From Thecamonas trahens ATCC 50062 (Eukaryota; Apusozoa; Apusomonadida; Apusomonadidae): a stretch of 23,996 nt of DNA. Of this stretch, positions 1 to 6,608 are shown piece by piece. Each line of letters begins with the position of its first letter. Position 1 is the stretch's first letter. A program made the position numbers and the translations under genes. The stretch spans positions 18,260 through 42,255 of the forward strand of contig NW_013657638.1 of NCBI RefSeq assembly GCF_000142905.1, given 5' to 3'. Below the pieces are notes generated by a model. It was not told the origin of the DNA. It worked only from the letters and a program-made list of their open reading frames with translations, and searched no databases.

Positions 1-326
1 GCCACAAAATAAACAAAACGACAACAAAGAGAAAACCATATCACTGGATCTCACAAAATTAAACACGAGCCTGGACCAAAACAGCATAAAACGCACAGTA
101 CCTCAAAACGGGACCTCTGTGGAAATTGCAGTCTTTGCCGCCGATCAGCAGTAGAGCCTCGGCCGACTGTGTTGTTGGAGGTCTCACTTCTCCACAAAAT
201 TCTTAAATATCCCTCTCCTGCTTAACCAGACGGGGGGGGAGGGGAGGGGAGGGGGAGGGGGGAGTTGATGGCATGGGCATCCATGGTCCGATCATGGTCT
301 GATGGTGTTCGGTCATCGCCCCTGAC
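1..326. other. Left-edge non-coding stretch with G-rich tract
   Basis: I see no convincing gene here. Roughly the first 120 bases are A/T-rich compared with the rest of the window and look like an untranslated or intergenic end of a neighbour outside the window. Positions 231-262 are an almost pure G/A tract with several runs of 4-7 G, which could form a G-quadruplex on the plus strand. It ends about 65 bases before the ATG of the nucleotidylyltransferase gene, so it may be promoter or 5' leader DNA. The overlapping open frames on either strand are low-complexity or antisense to the next gene. Confidence 0.5.
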
Positions 327-1388
327 ATGACCACCTCCATCACCTGCCTGCACCTCACCCTCATCCGCCGCATGCTCCGCTCTGTGACAGGTACGCTCAT
401 GGCCCGTGTCGGCGGCATGCAGCTGGTGGCGACCACAGGCGCTTCGTCGCAGGTGTTGGCTCTCGAGCTTGCGCACGCCGACGACGTGAGCGGGAGCTCG
501 GGTGAGCCGCTGACGGGCGCCATGTCGGCGACCTCGAGCGAATGGCCCGAGTGGGAGGTCAGCGAAGATGTGCTGAGCGAGATCGGAGCTATGTGGGTCA
601 ATGCCTTGGACAGAGGCCCCGATCCGGTTGGCCTGGGTCGGGAGCACTGCCAAGTGTGTACTCTCCTGCCACCAGACGTGGTGCTCGATCTCTCGGTCCC
701 GCGGGTGACGGATGCGATCGAGTCGTTTATGGCCGCGCACGAGGGAGTCCTGCACATGACGCCAGATCTGGACGCGGTCGATGCGGCCGCAGTGCCGCTG
801 CCGGACGAGGTTTTGGTGCTCTCGGGCTCGTTCAATCCGCTGCACACTGGCCATCGCGCGCTGCTGAATGCGGCACGCGAGGTGTACCTGGCCCGCGACG
901 GCGCGCCCACACAGGTTTGGGCCGGCTACGAGCTCGCGCTGGTCAATGCCGACAAGGCCCCCATCTCGAGCCGCGCGGTGCTGGAGCGACTGACTCGGTT
1001 TGCCGGCCGCACCTCTGTCCTCCTCACCACCGCCCCGCGCTTTGATCAGAAGGCCGCCCTGCTCGCGCCGTCGCGGGTGACCTTTGTGGTTGGCGTCGAC
1101 ACCGCCGTCCGTATCCTCAATCCCAAGTACTACGGCGGAAGCCAGGCCGGGCTGCTGGATGCCATGCTCTCGCTCGCCTCGTCGGGCGTCTCCTTTATCG
1201 TCGCTGGCCGGGTCGACGACGACTCGGGCGAGTTCATCTCGGCCGCCACCATCACCGACCCCGTCAGCCATCCTGTTGTGGCCGACCTAGAAGCTGCCGG
1301 CCACCCCGAGCTCTTCCTTCCCATTCCGGACGACGTCTTTCGCGTTGATCTCTCGTCCTCAGCCATTAGAGCTGCGCGTCAGCTGTAG
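327..1388 (+). CDS. Nucleotidylyltransferase-fold protein (NMNAT/cytidylyltransferase-like)
   Basis: This 353-residue protein has a C-terminal HxGH-superfamily nucleotidylyltransferase domain from about residue 160. The nucleotide-binding signature GSFNPLHTGH lies at 167-176 (HTGH 173-176), a conserved block VVGVDTAVRILNPKYYGG at 254-271, and the closing SSSAIR motif at 343-348, equivalent to the ISSTxIR motif that binds triphosphate. Such enzymes transfer AMP or CMP from a nucleoside triphosphate to a phosphorylated partner. The C-terminal half most resembles plant and protist proteins that pair a CinA-like domain with an NMNAT-like domain. Here the N-terminal 150 residues are short and only the patch VATTGASSQVLAL (34-46) recalls CinA, so that domain is degenerate, truncated, or partly in an upstream exon. 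The substrate cannot be told from sequence. The ATG at 327 is the first in frame. The gene is probably intact in its catalytic half. Confidence 0.85.
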   Translation: MTTSITCLHLTLIRRMLRSVTGTLMARVGGMQLVATTGASSQVLALELAHADDVSGSSGEPLTGAMSATSSEWPEWEVSEDVLSEIGAMWVNALDRGPDPVGLGREHCQVCTLLPPDVVLDLSVPRVTDAIESFMAAHEGVLHMTPDLDAVDAAAVPLPDEVLVLSGSFNPLHTGHRALLNAAREVYLARDGAPTQVWAGYELALVNADKAPISSRAVLERLTRFAGRTSVLLTTAPRFDQKAALLAPSRVTFVVGVDTAVRILNPKYYGGSQAGLLDAMLSLASSGVSFIVAGRVDDDSGEFISAATITDPVSHPVVADLEAAGHPELFLPIPDDVFRVDLSSSAIRAARQL

Positions 1389-1416
1389 CAGTCAATTTCA
1401 TCAAACCATACATCAC

Positions 1417-1458
1417 GCCGCGTGACTCGGCCGCTGGCTTGTGACGACGTCACGCGGC
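1417..1458. repeat. 10-bp inverted repeat with nested second repeat
   Basis: GCCGCGTGAC (1417-1426) is perfectly mirrored by GTCACGCGGC (1449-1458) across a 22-nt spacer. An overlapping second pair, CTCGGCCG and CGGCCGAG, extends it. The right arm contains GACGTCAC, one base from a full ATF/CREB-type TGACGTCA site. It lies in the 119-bp gap between two same-strand genes, 50 bp before the next ATG, so it could be a promoter element or a 3'-end hairpin of the gene before it. Function is inferred. Confidence 0.45.
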
Positions 1459-1507
1459 CGAGCCGACCTTCCACCGCGGCCGGCCACTCGGGTCACTCGT
1501 CTACCTC

Positions 1508-2299
1508 ATGAGCACGACACGACTGCTCCACGAGACCGAGGGCGGTAGCTCTGAGAGCTATGTGTACTACCTCCGTGTGACGGCAAGCACGGGATGTGTG
1601 GTGGCTCTGGGCTCGCTGGCGGGCGGCATTCCCAAGGCCGCCCTCCCTGCGCTGGTGGTCTTCGGCTTTGGCGCTGCTGGCGGATGGTCAAACGAGCCGT
1701 CGACGCGATACAACACAACTCGGGCATTTGCTGTCATGGCGCCGCTGCTCATGGTCTTTCTCGCCATTGCCACCGTCGTCGGCATTGCTGACTTTTCCGA
1801 TTGTCCGCTCTGCCTCGTCCTCCTCCTCATGGTCGATGCCCTTCTCGTCGGTGCATGGGTCTTTGCCTGGAAGGTCGCCCATCACGCTGCCGTCCAGATC
1901 GATGCCGCTCGGACGGCTGGCCTGTGGGACTCGGACGAGTTTGCTCTCGATGCTGATGACGATCTGGAGGCCGGCGGTTGGACAGCCGACCTGCCGTCGT
2001 CGTCGTCGACGACGCTCGACAACGGCCTCGGTTCACACGCCGCACGCACGCCGCCTGTCGTCTCTACCCTTGGCAGCGCCAACGCTAATGTTGACGCCGC
2101 AGCAGCAACAGCACCTTCCATCCCTCCTGCTACCCGTCCCCATCCCTCGCGCCTCCGCCTCCAGTCGCCCTACGCCGCAGACGACACTGCTGCCGATCCA
2201 ATCCCCAATGATCCCGACAACATCGCCCCTTCTTCCACAACCGCTTCAGCCTCCCTCCTCCCCCTCGCCCCGCCGCCGATATCAACCCCTCCCACATAA
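1508..2299 (+). CDS. Hypothetical multi-pass membrane protein
   Basis: I do not recognise this 263-residue protein. The first half is hydrophobic, with likely membrane segments near residues 27-59 (possibly a hairpin of two), 72-94 and 99-122. The third contains a C-P-L-C motif. There is no cleavable signal peptide, so the first segment probably acts as the insertion signal. From about residue 123 the chain is hydrophilic: an acidic stretch (DSDEFALDADDDLEAGG), then a long low-complexity tail rich in Ser, Thr, Pro and Ala. It sits between the nucleotidylyltransferase and COMMD9 genes on the same strand. The open frame, ATG context and hydrophobicity pattern support a real gene, but the tail could be mis-framed. 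Its function is unknown. Confidence 0.6.
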   Translation: MSTTRLLHETEGGSSESYVYYLRVTASTGCVVALGSLAGGIPKAALPALVVFGFGAAGGWSNEPSTRYNTTRAFAVMAPLLMVFLAIATVVGIADFSDCPLCLVLLLMVDALLVGAWVFAWKVAHHAAVQIDAARTAGLWDSDEFALDADDDLEAGGWTADLPSSSSTTLDNGLGSHAARTPPVVSTLGSANANVDAAAATAPSIPPATRPHPSRLRLQSPYAADDTAADPIPNDPDNIAPSSTTASASLLPLAPPPISTPPT

Positions 2300-2438
2300 A
2301 CTCTCGGAAGTCAAGCACCGCAAAACTCCGCCTGACCGGCCTTCCCACCATCAACCACAGCGCAACAGCAAAGCAGTCACGCACCCCTCGACCGCGGCAC
2401 GCTGCCCTACCCCACACCACTCCCACACCAGCCCCACC

Positions 2439-2517
2439 ACACACACACATACACACATACACACACACACACACACACACATACATACATACACACACAC
2501 ATACAAGCATACATACC
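2439..2517 (+). repeat. CA/CATA microsatellite directly upstream of COMMD9
   Basis: About 79 bp of (CA)n interrupted by CATA units runs up to the base before the COMMD9 ATG, so it must lie in the promoter or 5' leader. A closely similar array, also CA/CATA when read in the sense direction, precedes ADA2 on the other strand. The preceding 140 bp (2300-2438) after the membrane-protein stop is C-rich with no gene visible. Confidence 0.9.
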
Positions 2518-3212
2518 ATGTCTGCCTCCAAGAAGAAGCCTGCCCACCCCCTCGACGCCCTCAAGCTGCTCGCCAGTGCCCCCTCCCAAAAGGTACCCCT
2601 CCACCCCCCCTCCCTTCCCTGCCCCCTCCCCTCCCCCTGCCCGCCCCACTCACCCACCTCTTGCTTGGTCACACAGGTTGTTGATGAGCTGTTCACGCAG
2701 GCGTATCGGTACCGACAGGACGGCATGCCGCGGACGCTCAAGGAGAAGATTGCAGGCGCCCTGTCGACGAGCTTGGCGCATGTGGACCTCCTGCACAAGG
2801 CTATTGTGGCCCTCATTGTCGAGTCTGTGTACGAGGAGCGTGCTGCGCAGGATGTGCTCCCGGTCCTGCCTCAGGACATGGAGAAGGATCTCGCTCGTCT
2901 TATTGCTGCTATCGTCGGATCGCACGTGGCAAAGTGGACAGAGCTGGCCAAGGAGGCCACCATCTCGTTGCCGAAGCTCGTCGACGTCGACTGGCGGGTC
3001 GACGTCAAGACTGCGTCGGATGCCGCCTTTGCATGGCCGAGCCGACCGTCATTGTCGAAATGACCGTCCAGGAGGAGGCCAAGCGCGCCGGCGCCATGTT
3101 GGGCGTCCACCGCGTCAACTTTGAAATGTCGCGCGAGACCGTCGCCACCATGCTCGACGGCCTCGGCAAGATCCGCGACCAGCTCGCCTCTATCAAGTCC
3201 ATGACCGACTGA
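2518..3212 (+). CDS. COMMD9: COMM domain-containing protein 9 (one intron, one apparent frame shift)
   Basis: COMMD proteins form the Commander complex, which with CCC and Retriever recycles membrane cargo from endosomes. Exon 1 (2518-2592) encodes 25 residues. An 84-nt intron (2593-2676, GTACCC...ACACAG, C-rich) follows; its length is a multiple of three and it has no stop, so it looks falsely coding. Exon 2 carries the helical N-terminal domain and the COMM domain, beginning LPKLVDVDWRVDVKTASD, the diagnostic start in COMMD9. The frame then breaks near 3021-3033: the rest (MAEPTVIVEM ... TMLDGLGKIRDQL) continues one base out. Restoring one base gives 203 residues, against about 198 in human COMMD9, with no residues missing at the joint. 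A one-base consensus error is the simplest reading. The C-terminal TMLDGLGKIRDQL is nearly identical to the COMMD9 family ending. Confidence 0.9.
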
Positions 3213-3227
3213 GTCGGCTCTCGGCCT

Positions 3228-4874
3228 CTACTCGCCAGTCTCGACCTCGTCCACCATCTCGTCGAGGTACACCCCACGCGTCCGCGCGGTCAGAACCTTA
3301 AAGTGCGCCGACCGCAGCGCAGCCACCTCGGCGCACGCCATCTTGGTGAGGAGCCACTCGCGAAAGTGTGGCGACGTCGAGTCGTACACATCGCTCGGTG
3401 CGTCCGGCCACTCGTCCGAGCGGCAGACTCGGCCGAGCCCGGGTGTGTACTGGCCCGTAAACGCGTGTGCAACATGGATGCGGAACCAGCGGTTCGGCGA
3501 AGGCGCGCCTTGCGCTGGTTGCACCGCCACAATGACGTGCGTGAATCGGCAAACCAGTGTGTCGGCCAAGTACGCGTCCACACCCTCGTCAAGGAAGACC
3601 AGGAGCACCACGTCGTTGCCAACGTGCCGCTTGCGGAGCAGCTGTTGATCAGAGTGCTGGTCGTGCGGCAGCAGCGGCGCGACGTGGAACATGATCTCTT
3701 CGCCGCCGCAAAGACGGGCGTAGTACGAGGTCGCTCCGGTGAGGCACGCTTCCGATGTGTCGAGCCCACCGCGGTAGCCAGAAAAGCCCGCAAGTCCTAC
3801 CTCGTCGCCCAGCCGCGCCATCAGCGCCGCCAGTCCGCTGCCGAGCTCGGCGTTGCCCAGCATCTCGCTCTCAGTCGTCTGCCCACCCGCCACTCGCAGG
3901 ACGCCAAACTTGAACTGGCTCTGCTTCTCACGTACCAGCAGCCGTCGGTACTCGGTGATAACCCTGTCGGTGACTGCCACGCTGGCCGGCACTCGCTCCG
4001 AGCCAGGAAGCAGCTCGAGCTCTGGCACCAGCGCCTCCACGAACGAGCGGGCCGTCAGCGTCCGCGCTGCCCAGAACGACGATGCGTACCGCCGCAGCCG
4101 CCGGGCCACAACCACTCCGCACACGTGCCCACCGCGGTGCGAGACCATCGCCACCAGCTCGTCATCGCTCCGCGGAACCGCCACTACCACCACCCCGCCG
4201 CCGCGGCTGCTCCGCGCCACATAAACGCTTGCCACATGGGCCGCCGGGAGAATGAGCGACTCCAGCAGCTGGATCGGCTCGGTCGCCCACCACTCTGCGC
4301 TCCGGCTCTCGTCGTAGCTCTCGTCCGACCACGCCTCGGCGAGCCACTCGCCGACCGGCACAACCAGCGTCCCGCCGCTGCACCCCAGCTCGTCGACCGC
4401 CATGTGGCGGACAGCAGGCGCGCCGGCGCGGCTGCTTCCCTCACCCCGCGCGACGTCCACAATCACCTCCATCACCACGCCATCGCCGCGTCCCGCCTCA
4501 TCGCCGCTCTCGTCGCCGCCCCACCACGACTTTGCCTTCATGGCCACCACCGACAGCAGCCCCAGCGCGCCTGTAGCCGCCGCGCCCGCGCCAGCGCCCG
4601 CCGACGGACCGGCCACGCCCTCCCCCACCTCCTCAACCGCTTCGTCGGCCACCTCACCCTCGACTTCCACATCGCCGGCCTCCTCGTCCACCATCAGCCT
4701 AGCATCCAGGGCTTCGGCGCCATTCCGGCCGTCCACCACCATGTTCGGCCTCGCGTGGTCGACCTCGGCCTCTTGAACAGGAGCCACCCGCCCCGACGCC
4801 TGCAAAGCACACATACCCAGAGCCAGACCAATCACCAGCAAGACAGTAGAGACCACAACAAGGCCTCTCTGCAT
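3228..4874 (-). CDS. Rap/Ran-GAP domain protein with N-terminal membrane anchor or signal peptide
   Basis: This 548-residue protein carries a Rap-GAP domain at about residues 318-530. These domains switch off Rap/Rheb-type small GTPases by supplying a catalytic asparagine (the Asn thumb). Visible landmarks are FKFGVLRVAGGQTTE (321-335), GFSGYRGGLDT (363-373), EEIMFHVAPLLP (392-403) and RKRHVGNDVVLLVF (414-427), in which N420 matches the catalytic Asn; WLLTKMACAEVAAL (507-520) closes the domain. The N-terminus is unusual: residues 5-27 are strongly hydrophobic after one Arg, as in a signal peptide or anchor. An acidic low-complexity linker follows, with a second mildly hydrophobic patch at 97-112. 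Because GAP activity needs cytosolic GTPases, a signal anchor with the C-terminus in the cytosol is likelier than secretion. It converges on COMMD9 with only 15 bp between stops and diverges from the doublecortin gene. The target GTPase is unknown. Confidence 0.88.
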   Translation of the reverse strand: MQRGLVVVSTVLLVIGLALGMCALQASGRVAPVQEAEVDHARPNMVVDGRNGAEALDARLMVDEEAGDVEVEGEVADEAVEEVGEGVAGPSAGAGAGAAATGALGLLSVVAMKAKSWWGGDESGDEAGRGDGVVMEVIVDVARGEGSSRAGAPAVRHMAVDELGCSGGTLVVPVGEWLAEAWSDESYDESRSAEWWATEPIQLLESLILPAAHVASVYVARSSRGGGVVVVAVPRSDDELVAMVSHRGGHVCGVVVARRLRRYASSFWAARTLTARSFVEALVPELELLPGSERVPASVAVTDRVITEYRRLLVREKQSQFKFGVLRVAGGQTTESEMLGNAELGSGLAALMARLGDEVGLAGFSGYRGGLDTSEACLTGATSYYARLCGGEEIMFHVAPLLPHDQHSDQQLLRKRHVGNDVVLLVFLDEGVDAYLADTLVCRFTHVIVAVQPAQGAPSPNRWFRIHVAHAFTGQYTPGLGRVCRSDEWPDAPSDVYDSTSPHFREWLLTKMACAEVAALRSAHFKVLTARTRGVYLDEMVDEVETGE

Positions 4875-4970
4875 ACAGAGTCAGGTGGCTCAGGCTGGAG
4901 CGCTTGGAGCCGACCGAGGAAGCACCGTCGTCTCACGCCACCAACGAATGCACTCTAATCGAAATGAATC

Positions 4971-5140
4971 GAATGCCCTTCGATGCCCTCCAATGCCCTT
5001 CAATGCCCTCCAATGCCCTCCAATGCCCTCCAATGCCCTCCAATGCCCTTCGATGCCCTCCAATGCCCTTCGATCGGATGCCCTTCAATCGGATGCCCTT
5101 CAATCGGATGCCCTTCAATCAAATACCCTTCAATCAAATA
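4971..5140. repeat. Nested 10-bp and 15-bp minisatellite
   Basis: Ten tandem decamers of consensus CAATGCCCTY (4971-5070) run straight into about 4.7 pentadecamers of consensus CAATCGGATGCCCTT (5071-5140). The longer unit equals the decamer with five bases (CGGAT) inserted after CAAT, so the array grew in two stages. It lies between the divergent RapGAP and doublecortin genes. It is open in two frames (peptides such as NALQCPPMPS), but I read it as non-coding because the doublecortin domain starts exactly at the later ATG at 5271. The rest of the 396-bp gap is plain sequence plus a C tract. Confidence 0.93.
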
Positions 5141-5165
5141 TTCAAATGCTCTCCAAAACCGCCCA

Positions 5166-5199
5166 ACCCCCCTCCCCCCCCCCCCCCCCCCACCCCCCC
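5166..5199 (+). repeat. Poly-C tract before the doublecortin gene
   Basis: This is a run of almost pure C with two interruptions, about 70 bp upstream of the ATG at 5271 and on the sense strand of the gene. Similar sense-strand C tracts precede TXNDC17, NELF-B and the ML-domain gene. The length should be treated as uncertain because long homopolymers are often mis-sized. Confidence 0.8.
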
Positions 5200-5270
5200 A
5201 GACCCAACTCCACTCGACTCCACACGGCCAAAACGCACAACCCTCGCCAGTCACCCACCCACAGCTAGCC

Positions 5271-6539
5271 ATGCCCGGTGTGGTCATCCATGTGCTGCGC
5301 AATGGGGACACACTGACACCGGCTCGACGTATCGTCATCAATACCTCACGGACTCGGACAAGAGATGCTCTGGTGGACGAACTGGGTCAGGCCATGGGCC
5401 TCATCAACGGCTCGGCTCTCGCCCGCTTGGCCACTCTCTCCGGCACTCTGGTTAAGGACCCGAGTGGTCTCGTCTCAGGTGCCTACTACATCGCTGCCTC
5501 GAAGACACTTCTTCATCCTCTCTCTTCCATCTGGCGATACAAGGTGCCCAAGCACATTCTCGACAAGGCGCTGTCCAAGGGCAAGTTTCCGCGACGATCG
5601 CCATCGACACGCTCGAGCAAGTCCGGTCGCGGTCGAGGAGGCGCCAGCAGCTCCGGCCGCAGCTCGCCTGTGCCACCGTCGTCGGCTCCCGATCGTGCCA
5701 CGCATCCGCGAGTCGCCCGCAGGAAGCGTCGGAGCCAACTCCGCCGCGACGCCGCCCGCCATCAGCCGGTCGTCATCTGGATCTGCCGCAACAACGATGC
5801 CTTTACCGACCCGGAGCGCATTCTCTATCGCCCCGATCGGCACATGACTCTGGCGGCCTTTGTCGCCGCCTGTGAGCGCGTCCTGCCGCTGATGGAGGGC
5901 GCCGCCACGCACCTGTGCGACATGGGTGGCAATGAGGTCTATGACGTCTCGCAGTTCGAGTACGGCGAGACATATGTCCTCTGCGGTGGCCTTGTTCCGT
6001 TCCGCTTCATCGACTACCCACGCGCGCCGGTCATGAACTCATCGGCCGCGCTGGCCGCCTCTGACGCCGTCCCGCGCATCGCCCTCACCGACGCCAACAC
6101 CTCACTCGACTCGTCGCGCGCGCCCACGACCTCGCTCTCGCCCACCCGCTCGCTGGTCATTCTCGTCTACAAGAACGGGGACGAGTACTTTCCAGGCATT
6201 GCGGTCAACGTGGCACAGCGGATGTTCAAGTCTATGCCGGGCTTCCTCGCCAGCCTTGCCGAGCGCCTCGACATGCCGTGGGGCGTCCGCCGCCTCTACG
6301 CCTGCCCGTCGGGCGACCGGGTCCGCAAGCTCGCCCACCTCATCAATGGCGGCTTATACGTCGCTGCCGGCAATAAGGCCTACAAGCATGTCGAGTACCC
6401 AATGCCGTCACCACTCGACGACTCGGCCTCGTTTGAGCTCGATGACGACACCATCGTCATGCCCGAGCGCCTCCGTCCGGCAACCCCCGATCGCGAGTGG
6501 CGCAACACTTCGACCTACCGCCGCCGCGCCCGTGAATGA
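5271..6539 (+). CDS. Triple doublecortin-domain protein
   Basis: This 422-residue protein contains three doublecortin (DCX) ubiquitin-like folds. DCX1 is at about 4-91 (VVIHVLRNGD ... SGAYYIAAS), DCX2 at about 166-250 (VVIWICRNND ... GETYVLCGGLVPFRFIDYP), and DCX3 at about 294-377 (LVILVYKNGD ... GGLYVAAGNKAYKHVEYP). Each opens with the family pattern of a hydrophobic strand followed by [RK]N[GN]D and ends with a G-x-Y-[VI] turn and an aromatic-Pro motif. DCX domains bind between tubulin protofilaments and stabilise microtubules; in flagellates they commonly serve axonemes or basal bodies. A basic Ser/Arg-rich linker (104-164) joins DCX1 and DCX2 and could add microtubule affinity. Most family members have one or two DCX domains, so three is uncommon. 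I chose the ATG at 5271 because the fold starts four residues later; the frame stays open upstream only through minisatellite and poly-C DNA. Confidence 0.9.
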   Translation: MPGVVIHVLRNGDTLTPARRIVINTSRTRTRDALVDELGQAMGLINGSALARLATLSGTLVKDPSGLVSGAYYIAASKTLLHPLSSIWRYKVPKHILDKALSKGKFPRRSPSTRSSKSGRGRGGASSSGRSSPVPPSSAPDRATHPRVARRKRRSQLRRDAARHQPVVIWICRNNDAFTDPERILYRPDRHMTLAAFVAACERVLPLMEGAATHLCDMGGNEVYDVSQFEYGETYVLCGGLVPFRFIDYPRAPVMNSSAALAASDAVPRIALTDANTSLDSSRAPTTSLSPTRSLVILVYKNGDEYFPGIAVNVAQRMFKSMPGFLASLAERLDMPWGVRRLYACPSGDRVRKLAHLINGGLYVAAGNKAYKHVEYPMPSPLDDSASFELDDDTIVMPERLRPATPDREWRNTSTYRRRARE

Positions 6540-6608
6540 ACCACCCCACCCCCCCCCCCCCCCCCACCCCCCACCCACCCCACCCCCATACCATGATATG
6601 TGCTGCTG
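6540..6608. repeat. C-rich gap between convergent genes
   Basis: This 69-bp spacer between the stop codons of the doublecortin gene (+) and the FNDC3-like gene (-) is mostly poly-C with a few A (6541-6590). Both 3' ends must lie in or across it. No recognisable polyadenylation hexamer is present. Confidence 0.7.

Noticed and set aside
390-422. A 33-nt intron (GTACGC...GCAG) near the start of the nucleotidylyltransferase gene
   Set aside because: It is far shorter than any other intron here, in frame and free of stops; removal is not needed.
1596-2684. 362-codon plus-strand frame overlapping the membrane protein and the COMMD9 start
   Set aside because: It is Ser/Pro/Arg/His low-complexity, runs through the CA microsatellite, and conflicts with two better-supported genes.
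3303-4958. Long plus-strand open frame of 551 codons opposite the RapGAP gene
   Set aside because: It lacks any domain, is rich in Arg/His/Ala as expected for the antisense of GC-rich coding DNA, and the minus strand carries a clear Rap-GAP domain.
4971-5140. CRISPR-like array
   Set aside because: The units are 10-15 bp, directly tandem and without spacers, in a eukaryotic genome; this is a minisatellite.
4983-5270. N-terminal extension of the doublecortin protein through the minisatellite
   Set aside because: It would be made only of repeat- and poly-C-encoded residues, while the DCX fold starts four residues after the ATG at 5271.
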